From: Pseudooceanicola nitratireducens
GTDB taxonomy: Bacteria; Pseudomonadota; Alphaproteobacteria; Rhodobacterales; Rhodobacteraceae
Reading direction: 5' to 3'
NCBI RefSeq assembly: GCF_900109195.1
Contig: NZ_FNZG01000002.1
Span: 504,191-568,190, forward strand
DNA: 64,000 nucleotides
In this document: piece after piece, positions 25,779 to 34,291 of the stretch
Numbering within the stretch: the stretch's first letter is position 1
Layout: every line of letters starts with the position of its first letter
Notes under the pieces: model-generated
What the model saw: the letters and a program-made list of their open reading frames with translations, nothing else
What the model was told of the DNA's origin: nothing
Database searches by the model: none
Made by a program: the position numbers and the translations under genes

Positions 25779-26078
25779 GGGAACCCTCTTACCTAGGTGA
25801 CCGTCTCATCGGGCGCGCGTTCTGCAGACCCGAGAGCTACCCGAAAGACTATAGCGCAGGCGCAGCATCGGGCAAATGCGATGTGTTCCGAGGGCGGTGC
25901 GGGGCGGTTTCATGCGGGTCTGTCGCCTGCGGTGCGGGCGGTGCCCCCGGCCGGGGTTCGGATCCGGGGGGGCGGATCGACCGGGGCGGAAGGGCGCAGG
26001 CCGGGGCAATTGTCCTGCCGTGGGCGCTGGACCTCGGGCCGTGGCATGCCTAGATTGGGGCGAAGGAAAAGAGGCCCC
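25779..26078. other. 300-bp gap upstream of dnaX, no gene seen
   Basis: The dnaX frame stays open through this GC-rich region, but the translated extension is Gly/Arg-rich low-complexity and lacks a ribosome site, so it is probably non-coding. It must hold the divergent promoters of dnaX and the metallopeptidase gene. No clear -35/-10 pair, repeat or RNA is evident. Confidence 0.5.
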
Positions 26079-27848
26079 ATGAGCGACGCAAAACCCGCCT
26101 ATCAAGTGCTGGCCCGGAAGTACCGGCCCGAAACCTTTGCCGACCTGGTCGGGCAGGAGGCCATGGTGCGCACCCTGCGCAACGCCTTTGCCGCGGACCG
26201 GATCGCCCAGGCCTTCGTGATGACCGGCATCCGGGGCACCGGCAAGACCACCACGGCGCGGATCATCGCCAAGGGGATGAACTGCATCGGGCCGGACGGC
26301 AACGGCGGGCCGACCACCGATCCCTGCGGGCAATGCGAACATTGCGTGGCGATCATGGAAGGCCGCCATGTCGACGTGATGGAGATGGACGCGGCATCCA
26401 ACACATCCGTCAACGATATCCGCGAGATCATCGATTCGGTGCATTACCGGGCGGCCTCGGCCCGGTATAAGATCTACATCATCGATGAGGTCCACATGCT
26501 GTCGACCAGCGCCTTTAACGCGCTGCTGAAGACGCTTGAGGAACCGCCCGCGCATGTGAAGTTCATCTTTGCTACGACCGAGATCCGCAAGGTCCCGGTG
26601 ACGGTGCTGTCGCGTTGTCAGCGCTTCGACCTGCGCCGGATCGAGCCCGAGGTGATGATCAAGCTGCTGCGCAAGATCGCCGATGCCGAAGGGGCCGAGA
26701 TCGCCGAGGATGCGCTGTTCCTGATCACGCGGGCGGCGGAGGGTTCGGCCCGGGATGCGACGTCCCTGCTGGACCAGGCGATTTCGCACGGAGCCGGGGA
26801 AACCACGGCCGAACAGGTGCGCGCCATGCTGGGGCTGGCGGATCGCGGCCGGGTGATGGACCTGTTCGAGATGGTGATGCGCGGCGATGCCGCCGGGGCC
26901 ATCGGAGAGCTGGGGGCGCAATATGCCGACGGGGCCGACCCGATGGCGGTGCTGCGCGATCTGGCCGAGATCACCCATTGGATTTCCGTGGTGAAGATCA
27001 CGCCCGTCGCGGCCGAGGATCCCACGATCGCTCCGGACGAACGCGCCCGGGGCATGACGCTGGCGGAAACCCTGCCGATGCGGGCGCTGACGCGGATGTG
27101 GCAGATGCTGCTGAAGGCGCTGGAAGAGGTCGCCGCCGCACCAAACGCCATGATGGCCGCCGAGATGGCGGTGATCCGTCTGACCCATGTGGCCGAGCTT
27201 CCCTCGCCCGAGGAACTGGTGCGCAAGCTGAAGGATCAGAGCCCGCCGCCGTTGCCCTCGGGGCCGTCGGGCGGAGGTGTGCCCGTGGGCCAAGGCGGCG
27301 GGCATGGTCCCGCCGGGGGGGCGACATCTGCCATTGGCGGGCCCGCGCCCGGTGGTGGCGGGCGGGTGCATGGCACCGTGGCCCAGCTGGCCGAGGATGT
27401 GGATCAGGCGCTGGCGCGCTATCCCACCTTCGAACATGTGGTCGAGCTGATCCGCACCAAGCGCGACGGGGTCCTGCTGGTCGAGGTCGAGAACAACCTG
27501 CGGCTGGTCAGCTATCGCCCCGGCCGGATCGAGTTCGTGCCGACCGAGACCGCGCCGCGCGATCTGGCGCAGAAGCTGGGGCAGCAGTTGCAGGCCTGGA
27601 CCGGCAACCGCTGGGCCGTGATCGTCGCCAATGACGGCGGGGCGGAAACCATTGCGGAAAAGCGCGACGCGAAAGAGCTGGCGCTGAAGGCCGAGGCCGC
27701 GGCGCATCCGCTGGTGCAGGCGGTCGTGGCGGCCTTTCCAAAAGCGAAGATCAAGACCATCCGCACGGCCGAGGACGTGGCCGCCGCCGCCGCAACCGAC
27801 GCGCTGGCCGAGGTCGAGGACGAATGGGATCCCTTCGAGGAAGACTGA
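26079..27848 (+). CDS. dnaX: DNA polymerase III tau subunit (DnaX)
   Basis: The 589-residue protein is the clamp-loader ATPase that links the polymerase cores. Walker A GIRGTGKT is at residues 50-57. The zinc module uses Cys69, Cys83, Cys86 and Cys89. Walker B is IYIIDEVHML, with the arginine-finger stretch LSRCQRFDLRR. A Gly/Pro-rich linker (about 390-430) leads to the C-terminal tau region (FEHVVELIRTKRDGVL to WDPFEED). No slippery A-run is visible at the usual gamma-frameshift point. The start follows AAGGAAAAGAGG. It is first in the dnaX-ybaB-recR cluster. Confidence 0.96.
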   Translation: MSDAKPAYQVLARKYRPETFADLVGQEAMVRTLRNAFAADRIAQAFVMTGIRGTGKTTTARIIAKGMNCIGPDGNGGPTTDPCGQCEHCVAIMEGRHVDVMEMDAASNTSVNDIREIIDSVHYRAASARYKIYIIDEVHMLSTSAFNALLKTLEEPPAHVKFIFATTEIRKVPVTVLSRCQRFDLRRIEPEVMIKLLRKIADAEGAEIAEDALFLITRAAEGSARDATSLLDQAISHGAGETTAEQVRAMLGLADRGRVMDLFEMVMRGDAAGAIGELGAQYADGADPMAVLRDLAEITHWISVVKITPVAAEDPTIAPDERARGMTLAETLPMRALTRMWQMLLKALEEVAAAPNAMMAAEMAVIRLTHVAELPSPEELVRKLKDQSPPPLPSGPSGGGVPVGQGGGHGPAGGATSAIGGPAPGGGGRVHGTVAQLAEDVDQALARYPTFEHVVELIRTKRDGVLLVEVENNLRLVSYRPGRIEFVPTETAPRDLAQKLGQQLQAWTGNRWAVIVANDGGAETIAEKRDAKELALKAEAAAHPLVQAVVAAFPKAKIKTIRTAEDVAAAAATDALAEVEDEWDPFEED

Positions 27849-27919
27849 CCGGATCCCGCGATCAATCCCCGGGTGCCATGAGGCAACCGACAGAGTTTCA
27901 CGAACGACAGGAGTAGAAG

Positions 27920-28264
27920 ATGTTCAAGGGCTTGGGCCAGATGGGCGACATGGCGAAGATGCTGAAATCCGCACAGGAGCTTCAGACCAAGGTCGTCGCG
28001 CTGCAGGAAGAAATGGATCGTATGACGGTTGAAGGCCAGTCCGGTGCCGGGCTGGTCAAGGCGACCGCCACCTACAAGGGCGAGCTGAAGGGCCTGGACA
28101 TCGATCCGTCGATCTTCAACCCCGACGAAAAGGAAGTGGTCGAGGATCTGATCCTGGCCGCGATCAAGGATGCGCAGCAGAAGGCGCAGGCCGCCAATCA
28201 GGCCGAGATGGCCAAGCTGACCGAGGGCCTAGGCCTTCCGGCCGACTTCAAGATGCCCTTCTGA
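27920..28264 (+). CDS. YbaB/EbfC family nucleoid-associated protein
   Basis: The 114-residue protein matches YbaB in length and sequence: a first helix ([22 protein letters not shown]), then the [27 protein letters not shown] strand region, and a second long helix. The family forms tweezer-like dimers that bind DNA. The gene lies between dnaX and recR, its conserved place in proteobacteria, with a CAGGAGTAGAAG ribosome site and only 13 bases to recR. Confidence 0.95.
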   Translation: MFKGLGQMGDMAKMLKSAQELQTKVVALQEEMDRMTVEGQSGAGLVKATATYKGELKGLDIDPSIFNPDEKEVVEDLILAAIKDAQQKAQAANQAEMAKLTEGLGLPADFKMPF

Positions 28265-28277
28265 GGCTATCCCGGCG

Positions 28278-28871
28278 GTGAGCAGCAGCGGCGATATCGA
28301 GGCGCTGATCGAGATGATGGCGCGTCTGCCGGGGCTTGGCCCCCGGTCGGCGCGGCGCGCCGTACTGCAGATGATCCGCAAGAAGGAATTGATGCTGATC
28401 CCGCTGGCGGACCTGATGCACCACGTCGGGGCCAGCGTGCGGGACTGCGTGGAATGCGGCAATATCGGATCCTCGACGATCTGCGACATCTGTGCCAATG
28501 AAAAGCGCGCCACCGGCGAGATCTGCGTGGTCGAGGATGTGGCGGATCTTTGGGCGCTGGAACGTTCCGGCGTGTTCCGTGGCCGCTATCACGTGCTGGG
28601 TGGGACGCTTTCGGCGCTGGATGCGGTCGGGCCGGATGAGCTGCGGATCCCGAAGCTGATCCAAAGGGTTCAGGACGAGGCGGTGTCGGAGGTGATCCTG
28701 GCGCTGAATGCCACGGTGGATGGCCAGACGACCGCGCATTACATTGCCGACCAGCTGGAGGGGCGGGTGCGCCTGACCTCGCTTGCGCAGGGGGTGCCGA
28801 TCGGCGGAGAGCTGGATTACCTGGACGACGGCACGATCACGGCAGCGCTGCGGGCGCGCAAGGATCTGTGA
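28278..28871 (+). CDS. recR: Recombination mediator RecR
   Basis: The 197-residue protein helps load RecA in the RecFOR gap-repair pathway. A helix-hairpin-helix ([13 protein letters not shown]) opens it. The C4 zinc finger uses Cys57, Cys60, Cys69 and Cys72. A Toprim domain follows ([12 protein letters not shown] ... [19 protein letters not shown]), then the Walker-B-like LDYLDDGTI end. It starts at a GTG (28278), since no ATG gives the conserved N-terminus; spacing to ybaB is 13 bases. A terminator and a structured repeat lie downstream. Confidence 0.97.
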   Translation: MSSSGDIEALIEMMARLPGLGPRSARRAVLQMIRKKELMLIPLADLMHHVGASVRDCVECGNIGSSTICDICANEKRATGEICVVEDVADLWALERSGVFRGRYHVLGGTLSALDAVGPDELRIPKLIQRVQDEAVSEVILALNATVDGQTTAHYIADQLEGRVRLTSLAQGVPIGGELDYLDDGTITAALRARKDL

Positions 28872-28976
28872 TTGGGCTGTGGTCGGGCAGTGGCGGAGAG
28901 CCAGTGTCGCCGGCGGGATCCAGACGAGCGCGCGGGGCGCGCGCACACGATTTTATTTTGCATTTTAATATGAACT

Positions 28977-28997
28977 GGGCCGCAACGGCCCTTTTTT
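28977..28997 (+). terminator. Intrinsic terminator of dnaX-ybaB-recR
   Basis: GGGCCG, loop CAA, CGGCCC, then TTTTTT and a second T-rich run. It lies 105 bases after recR; an extra GCGCGC/GCGCGC hairpin precedes it. Confidence 0.9.
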
Positions 28998-29002
28998 GTT
29001 TT

Positions 29003-29090
29003 CGGGCCAGAGGCCCGAGTGAGGGCGCTGCCCTCTGCGACATTCGGGGAATGTCGCATTCACCCGGGATATTTTTGAAAACCAAAGAGG
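29003..29090 (+). repeat. Downstream intergenic element, copy B (after recR)
   Basis: Three hairpins in a row (29003-29017, 29021-29035 and 29036-29058) are followed by CCCGGGATATTT and the tail GAAAACCAAAGAGG. It is nearly identical to copy C at 32013-32103 over about 75 bases, including a compensatory change in the third stem. It lies 3' of recR in the sense direction and just before the convergent oxidase stop. Confidence 0.85.
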
Positions 29091-29097
29091 GGCGGGG

Positions 29098-30234
29098 TCA
29101 GTCCGGGGTGGTGGCCCAGTCCGGCAGGCGCGCGCCGGTGGCGAGCAGGGCGCCGAGGCGGCCCAATTCGTCCGAGTTCTTGGCACCGCGACCACAGCCG
29201 CCGATGGCGGTGAAGACACGCGGAGAGAGAGTGGTGAGCGCGGGGCGTTCGTCGGGTGTATAGGTGGTGACGCAGGGCAGGGTGGAGGTTGAGAGGATCT
29301 GCAGGTCGGGCATGCGGGCGCGCAGCATCGCCTCGATCCGGGTGCCGGCGGCGGCATCGCCGGAAGAGCGGAACCAGTCGGTGATCTGGGCCTCGGTCTC
29401 CAGCACGGGGTCGTCACTCGGGCCGCCCATCTTGAGGTAATATTTCCCGTCGGGATAGCGGATCGCGGGCAGCAGGTAAGGGTGGTTTTCGGGCGGGTCG
29501 AGGTAGATCAAAGCGGGCATGCCGGTGAGGCGCGCGGCCTCGGCTTCTGAGACCTCGAAGAGGGTGACGGTGCGGCCATAGACGGTGAGCGGCAGGGCGT
29601 TGCCTGTGAGATCGCGGGAGAAGCCGCCGGTGGCCAGGAGCACGCGGTCGAAGTCGAGCTTGCCGGCGGTGGTGGTCAGCGTGACGCCCGAGGCATGGTC
29701 CTTCAGGTCGGTGACCTGGACGGGCAGGTGGCGCGCGCCCAGGGCCAGGGCATAGGCGATCTGGGCGCGGGTCAGGGCGCGCGGTGAGATATGGCCGGCA
29801 TCGGTATCCTCGTAGAGGCCGAGCATGTCATCGGGGAAGGCGAAATAGGGGAACCTGTTGTGCAGGGCGTCGCCCGTCAGGGCCTGGCAGGGGATGCCGT
29901 CGCGGGCGGCGATCGCCTGCATTTCGGCGGCCTGGGCGCTGTCCGATGGCCCGGCCATCATGCAGCCGACAGGGCTGTAGAAGCGGATGCCGGTGGCGTC
30001 CTCGATCCCGCGGTAGCGTGCGATCGAGGCGCGGGAGGCGCGCGACCAGAAGGGCGAGGGATCGAGGCCTCGGGTGATGCGGCCTTCGTCGTAGTGCGAG
30101 GCAAAGGGGCCGTCATGGGTGGCGCGGTCGACGGGTTCGCCGGGGCCGATCAGCGTGGTGTCATGGCCCATCAGGGCCAGGTGGCGGGCGGCGGCCGAGC
30201 CGATGAGACCGGCGCCGATCACGGCGTATTTCAT
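29098..30234 (-). CDS. FAD-dependent amine/amino-acid oxidoreductase, sarcosine oxidase-like
   Basis: The 378-residue flavoprotein starts with a Rossmann FAD motif, AVIGAGLIGSAAARHLA, and belongs to the DAO family: HYDEGRITRG near residue 50 resembles the covalent-FAD and substrate region of monomeric sarcosine/N-methyltryptophan oxidases, and the C-terminal GGCGRGAKNSDELGRLGA binds FAD. It would oxidise a secondary or N-methyl amine with release of H2O2 or electrons. The substrate is not deducible. An upstream frame extension is open, but the Rossmann fold fixes the start at 30234. It lies downstream of trcR on the same strand, behind a terminator. Confidence 0.88.
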   Translation of the reverse strand: MKYAVIGAGLIGSAAARHLALMGHDTTLIGPGEPVDRATHDGPFASHYDEGRITRGLDPSPFWSRASRASIARYRGIEDATGIRFYSPVGCMMAGPSDSAQAAEMQAIAARDGIPCQALTGDALHNRFPYFAFPDDMLGLYEDTDAGHISPRALTRAQIAYALALGARHLPVQVTDLKDHASGVTLTTTAGKLDFDRVLLATGGFSRDLTGNALPLTVYGRTVTLFEVSEAEAARLTGMPALIYLDPPENHPYLLPAIRYPDGKYYLKMGGPSDDPVLETEAQITDWFRSSGDAAAGTRIEAMLRARMPDLQILSTSTLPCVTTYTPDERPALTTLSPRVFTAIGGCGRGAKNSDELGRLGALLATGARLPDWATTPD

Positions 30235-30321
30235 GGTTAGGCTCCGTTGCGCTGGCTGGCTGGCGTTGGTCAGGTGGCTGTCTGGTTGTCGGGGCAAGAT
30301 GCCGGGCGGCGGGGCAAAAGA

Positions 30322-30350
30322 AAAGGCGCGGGAGGATGTCCCGCGCCTTT
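30322..30350 (-). terminator. Intrinsic terminator of trcR
   Basis: AAAGGCGCGGGA and TCCCGCGCCTTT form a perfect 12-bp stem with a five-base loop; on the minus strand it runs into TTCTTTTGCC. It separates trcR from the oxidase gene downstream. Confidence 0.9.
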
Positions 30351-30424
30351 GCGATTTTCCCGGGGGGTGCGATCCTTGGGCCGGGCGCGCGGTGCGTGCC
30401 GACAGGGGCCGGGATCGCGCCCGA

Positions 30425-31177
30425 TCAGGGCTGTTCGTCTTCGTCGTCGCTGTCGCCGGGCAGGTTGAAGAAGCTGTCGGCATCGACCAGCGTGTCGGTC
30501 TTGTCGTCATCGCTGTCGTCGTCATCCGAGAGCGAGAAGGTCTCCAGACCCTCGATGGCGGTCGGGATGCGCGGCTCGGTCTCCATTTCCAGCGACTGCT
30601 CGGTCGAGAGCAGCTTGCGGCGGTCGTCGTCCGACATCGCCTCGCCCTCGGCGGCCTTCTTGGCGGCGGCCTTCTGCACGGCGGCGTCCAGTTCGGACTG
30701 TTTGCACAGGCCCAGGGCGACCGGGTCGATCGGCTGCATGTTGGCGATGTTCCAGTGGGTCCGTTCGCGGATCGACTGAATCGTCGGCTTGGTGGTGCCG
30801 ACCAGTTTCGAGATCTGGCCGTCCGACAGTTCGGGGTGGAATTTCACCAGCCAGAGGATCGAGTTCGGGCGGTCCTGACGCTTGGACAGCGGGGTGTAGC
30901 GCGGGCCACGGCGCTTTTCCTCGCCGACGGCGGCGGGGTTGAATTTCAGCTTCAGCTTGCGCAGGGGATCGGCCTCGGCCTTGTCGATCTCGTCCTGGGT
31001 CAACTGGTTGTTGGCGACGGGGTCGAAGCCCTTCACGCCGGCGGCGACATCGCCATCGGCAATGCCCTGGACTTCCAGTTCATGCATCTCGGTGAAATCG
31101 GCGATCTGCTTGAAGGTCAGGGTCGTGTTGTCCACCAGCCAGACGGCGGTGGCCTTGGCCATGATCGGTTTGCCCAT
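30425..31177 (-). CDS. trcR: DUF1013 cell-cycle regulator TrcR
   Basis: The 250-residue protein matches DUF1013/COG3820, which is confined to alphaproteobacteria. In Caulobacter the family member TrcR travels with RNA polymerase and supports cell-cycle transcription. The N-terminal half has the conserved LVDNTTLTFKQIADFTEMHELEV and RRGPRYTPLSKRQDRPNSILWLV blocks. A helix-turn-helix-like region (DGQISKLVGTTKPTIQSIRER) follows. The C-terminus is an acidic, Asp/Ser-rich tail (DDDDSDDDK). AAGGAG precedes the ATG at 31177 by eight bases. It is divergent from the RNase T2 gene. Confidence 0.93.
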   Translation of the reverse strand: MGKPIMAKATAVWLVDNTTLTFKQIADFTEMHELEVQGIADGDVAAGVKGFDPVANNQLTQDEIDKAEADPLRKLKLKFNPAAVGEEKRRGPRYTPLSKRQDRPNSILWLVKFHPELSDGQISKLVGTTKPTIQSIRERTHWNIANMQPIDPVALGLCKQSELDAAVQKAAAKKAAEGEAMSDDDRRKLLSTEQSLEMETEPRIPTAIEGLETFSLSDDDDSDDDKTDTLVDADSFFNLPGDSDDEDEQP

Positions 31178-31319
31178 CTTGAAACTCCTTACTTCGTGTC
31201 GGGCCCGGATACAGAAAGTCCGTCGCCTGCCGGGACAGGCGGCACCTTGCGGTGCGGGTTTCCGTTGTAGGGGAACTTGGGGGCGATATAGTCGATGCGG
31301 GACCGTTTTGAAAGAGAGA

Positions 31320-31976
31320 ATGATGCGACGCCTTTTGGGGATGCTTTTTGCCGCCTGTTTCGCCTGCGCCCTGGGGGTGGCTCCGGTGGCCGCGGATGGA
31401 GAGCGGCCGGGGGATTTTGATTATTTCGTGATGTCGCTGAGCTGGTCGCCCAGCTGGTGCGCGCTGGAAGGCGATGCGCGGAAGTCGCCTCAATGCGATG
31501 CGGGCACCGGGTTCGGCTGGGTGATGCACGGGCTTTGGCCGCAGTATGAACGCGGCTGGCCGGCTTATTGTCCGACGGCGGTGCGCGCGCCGAGCCGGGG
31601 CATGACCGCAGAGATGGCGGATATCATGGGCACGCCGGGCGCGGCCTGGCATCAGTGGAAGAAACACGGCACCTGCGTGGGCGTCGAGGCGGCGCAATAC
31701 TACGGTCTGATGCGGCTGGCCTATGAGCGGATCGAAAGGCCAGAGGTGCTGCGCGGGCTGGGGCGGGACGTGACGTTGCCGGCCAGGGTTGTGGAGCAGG
31801 CCTTCCTGGAGGTCAACCCGGGGCTGGAGGCGGATCAGATCACCATCACCTGCCGCGATGGCCGCATCCAGGAGGCACGGATCTGCCTTGATATGCAGCT
31901 GAAGCCACGCCGCTGCGGCGCGGATGTGATCCGCGACTGCCGGGCGCAGGATGCGCTGTTGGAAAAGCTGCGCTGA
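31320..31976 (+). CDS. Secreted ribonuclease T2 family protein
   Basis: The 218-residue precursor has a signal peptide (to about residue 25, APVAADG) and the two catalytic segments of the T2 family: CAS I VMHGLWPQY with His70, and CAS II WHQWKKHGTC with His116. T2 enzymes cleave RNA to 3'-phosphates through a cyclic intermediate, in the periplasm or outside the cell. Several cysteines fit the family's disulfides. In CAS II the usual Glu before Trp is Gln112. GAAAGAGAG precedes tandem ATGs; I use the first (31320). It is divergent from trcR. Confidence 0.9.
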   Translation: MMRRLLGMLFAACFACALGVAPVAADGERPGDFDYFVMSLSWSPSWCALEGDARKSPQCDAGTGFGWVMHGLWPQYERGWPAYCPTAVRAPSRGMTAEMADIMGTPGAAWHQWKKHGTCVGVEAAQYYGLMRLAYERIERPEVLRGLGRDVTLPARVVEQAFLEVNPGLEADQITITCRDGRIQEARICLDMQLKPRRCGADVIRDCRAQDALLEKLR

Positions 31977-32012
31977 GGGTTTGGTGAGGGGGCTGTGGCG
32001 GGCGCTGCGGCT

Positions 32013-32103
32013 CGGGCCCTGAAGGGCCCGAGTGAGGGCGCTGCCCTCTGCGGCATTCGGGGAATGCCGCATTCACCCGGGATATTTGGGAAAACCAAAG
32101 AGG
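32013..32103 (+). repeat. Downstream intergenic element, copy C (after the RNase T2 gene)
   Basis: Hairpins at 32013-32030 (CGGGCCC/GGGCCCG), 32034-32048 (GAGGGC/GCCCTC) and 32049-32071 (10-bp stem, loop GGG) are followed by the core GGGATATTT and the tail GAAAACCAAAGAGG. It is the close partner of copy B and lies 37 bases after a plus-strand stop codon. Confidence 0.85.
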
Positions 32104-32129
32104 GGGGCGGTTTTCCCGGGGGATGAGGG

Positions 32130-33110
32130 TCAGGAGACCTTGAGGACGATCTTGCCGATATGTTCGGAGGTTTCCATCCGGGCGTGGGCCTTGCTGGCCT
32201 GATCCAGGGGGAATTCGCTGTCCATCACCGGGGCGATGCGGCCGGCGTCGAGCAGGGGCCAGACGTGGTCGCGCAACTGGGCTGCGATCTCGGCCTTGGC
32301 GGCATCGGACTGCGGGCGCAGGGTCGATCCGGTGATCGTCAGACGGCGCACCATGACCTGGGCGAAGTTCAGCTCCGCCTTGGGGCCGCCAAGGAAGGCG
32401 ATGAAGACCAGCCGTCCGTCATCGGCCAGGGCCGAGACGTCGCGCGGGATATAGCTGCCGCCCACCATGTCGAGGATCAGGTCCGCGCCGCCTTCGGCTT
32501 TCAGCACCTCGACGAAATCCTCTTCGCGGTAGTTGATGGCGCGTTCGGCCCCGAGTTCGAGGCAGGTGGCGCATTTCGCGTCATTGCCGGCGGTGGCGAA
32601 GACGCGGGCCCCCATGGCGCGGGCCAGCTGAATCGCCGTCGTGCCGATGCCCGAGGATCCGCCGTGCACGAGGAACTTCTCTCCGGCCTTGAGGCCGCCG
32701 CGCATGAAGACGTTGGTCCAGACGGTGTAATAGGTTTCCGGCAGGCAGGCGGCCTGTTTCAGCGACAGGCCCGCGGGGACGGGCAGGCAATGCGCGGCCG
32801 GGGTCGCGACGTATTCCGCATAGCCGCCGCCGGGCAGCAGGGCGCAGACCTGGTCGCCCACCCTGGGCCAGGCGACGCCTTCGCCCACGGCCACGACCTC
32901 GCCCGAGGCTTCGAGGCCGGGCAGATCCGAGGCATCCTTTGGCGGGTTGTAGTTGCCCGCACGCTGCAGCGCATCGGGGCGGTTCACGCCGGCATAGGCG
33001 ACCTTCAGCACCACCTGTCCGGCGCGCGGCTCGGGCCGGGGGCGAGTGGTCGGCTGCAGGACGTCGGGCCCGCCGGGTTGGGTGATTTCAATGGCGCGCA
33101 TGTCGGGCAT
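32130..33110 (-). CDS. NAD(P)H:quinone oxidoreductase, zinc-independent MDR family (PIG3/QOR-like)
   Basis: The 326-residue protein is a full-length medium-chain reductase: an N-terminal GroES-like domain (YAGVNRPDALQRAGNY with GLEASGEVVAVG) and an NADPH-binding domain with HGGSSGIGTTAIQLARAMGARV. The catalytic zinc ligands of alcohol dehydrogenases are absent, so a quinone or enal reductase role is expected. AGGAGACATC precedes the ATG at 33110; MRAIEI at 33101 is an alternative start. It stands alone between convergent copy C and the COQ9 gene. Confidence 0.93.
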   Translation of the reverse strand: MPDMRAIEITQPGGPDVLQPTTRPRPEPRAGQVVLKVAYAGVNRPDALQRAGNYNPPKDASDLPGLEASGEVVAVGEGVAWPRVGDQVCALLPGGGYAEYVATPAAHCLPVPAGLSLKQAACLPETYYTVWTNVFMRGGLKAGEKFLVHGGSSGIGTTAIQLARAMGARVFATAGNDAKCATCLELGAERAINYREEDFVEVLKAEGGADLILDMVGGSYIPRDVSALADDGRLVFIAFLGGPKAELNFAQVMVRRLTITGSTLRPQSDAAKAEIAAQLRDHVWPLLDAGRIAPVMDSEFPLDQASKAHARMETSEHIGKIVLKVS

Positions 33111-33228
33111 GATGTCTCCTCCGGTTCTTTGGGGCGACTATTTCTGGCACGGCAGGGAATGTCCATCCGGCGGCAGGGCGCCGGAGGGCAAAGGCGGGTT
33201 CGTGTGGGTGGCCCGAAGGCGCGCACGA

Positions 33229-33897
33229 TCAGTGCGACCGGCCCGGCAGGTCGTCGCGGGGGCGGGGCGGGCGGATCATCGACAGAAGCGAGCCGGGGGC
33301 GTTCAGGGCCCGGCCGAGCGGGCCGGTGGTGACGCGGGATTTCAGTTTCTCGAACTGCATCACGTTCTCGATTCGCCGGTCCAGGAAATCGCGCGTCGCG
33401 CTGGCGTCCGGCGTGTCATCGCCCAGCCAGAACAGCAGGGTGGATCCGATCACGCCCGACAGGGTCATGCGCTTGGTGTACCAGTTGTAATCGTCCGAGC
33501 TGTCGCCGAGCAGGGTCCAGATCCGGTCGGCCGTCTGCCACAACATCCGGGCCCCGTCGGGCGCGTTCAGCGGCAGCACGTTCTGCACCATGGCGCGGCG
33601 CAGCGCCTCTTTGTCGTCGATGGCTTCGATCCGCAGCCAGACCGCCTGCGCGACCTTCTCGCTATAGCGCAGATCGCTCAGGTCGGCGGCCTCCATCGCC
33701 GCCACCATGCGGTCATCGCCCCGGTCGTGCCAGGCGCGGGCCAGGTCGCGTGCGCCGCGGGGAAACAGCCCCCGGGCCACCACCGGATCGACGCCGGTCT
33801 CTGCCACGGCCGCGTCAAAAGAGGTGTCGGACCAGCCGTCAAAGACGACGTGGCCCAGGATGGCGTCGATCAGTCTGTCTTCGGTTTCGGTCATCAT
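33229..33897 (-). CDS. COQ9 family ubiquinone biosynthesis protein
   Basis: The 222-residue protein has a TetR-like helical fold with the COQ9 C-terminal domain: IEAIDDKEALRRAMVQNVLPLNAPDG, and the lipid-binding helix region WYTKRMTLSGVIGSTLLFWLGDDTPDASATRDFLDRRIENVM. COQ9 presents ubiquinone precursors to the COQ7-type hydroxylase at the membrane. The N-terminal part keeps the remains of a DNA-binding helix pair but is not expected to bind DNA. The gene is divergent from rpsU, an arrangement common in alphaproteobacteria. Tandem ATGs at 33897 and 33894 are both usable. Confidence 0.93.
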   Translation of the reverse strand: MMTETEDRLIDAILGHVVFDGWSDTSFDAAVAETGVDPVVARGLFPRGARDLARAWHDRGDDRMVAAMEAADLSDLRYSEKVAQAVWLRIEAIDDKEALRRAMVQNVLPLNAPDGARMLWQTADRIWTLLGDSSDDYNWYTKRMTLSGVIGSTLLFWLGDDTPDASATRDFLDRRIENVMQFEKLKSRVTTGPLGRALNAPGSLLSMIRPPRPRDDLPGRSH

Positions 33898-34001
33898 GGC
33901 CTCGCTTGCGGTTGCATACTGGACAGATAGGGCAAAAGGGACTATACGGCCACCTCCTGCAACTTATGCAAACTTTAACTTAGGAAGGTGGTGACAACCA
34001 C

Positions 34002-34208
34002 ATGCAGGTTAGTGTTCGCGACAACAATGTCGATCAGGCGCTCCGTGCCCTGAAGAAAAAGCTGCAGCGCGAAGGCGTTTTCCGCGAAATGAAGCTCAAG
34101 CAACATTTCGAGAAGCCGTCTGTCAAGAAAGCGCGCGAGAAAGCCGAAGCGATCCGCCGTGCCCGCAAGCTGGCACGCAAAAAAGCGCAACGCGAAGGTC
34201 TTCTGTAA
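34002..34208 (+). CDS. rpsU: Ribosomal protein S21
   Basis: The 68-residue very basic protein is full-length S21, which contacts the anti-Shine-Dalgarno end of 16S rRNA in the 30S subunit. Conserved blocks: [25 protein letters not shown] and a Lys/Arg/Ala-rich C-terminal helix. The start follows AGGAAGGTGGTGACAACC, and the promoter region just upstream is AT-rich. It is divergent from the COQ9 gene and ends at a strong terminator. Confidence 0.98.
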   Translation: MQVSVRDNNVDQALRALKKKLQREGVFREMKLKQHFEKPSVKKAREKAEAIRRARKLARKKAQREGLL

Positions 34209-34232
34209 GCCTTTTCGACGAACGAAAGTTCT

Positions 34233-34269
34233 AAACCCCCGTGGCCCGGCCCCGGGGGTTTGTTTTTTT
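34233..34269 (+). terminator. Intrinsic terminator of rpsU
   Basis: AAACCCCCG (34233-34241) pairs with CGGGGGTTT (34253-34261), followed by GTTTTTTTA. Confidence 0.93.
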
Positions 34270-34291
34270 ATTTAAGGTTTTAGGGGGGGCG

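Noticed and set aside
25797-26078. N-terminal extension of DnaX
   Set aside because: The extension is low-complexity Gly/Arg/Ser sequence with no ribosome site, while 26079 gives the conserved N-terminus.
26079-27848. Programmed frameshift in dnaX giving a gamma subunit
   Set aside because: No A-AAA-AAG-type slippery run with a following stem was seen around the expected position.
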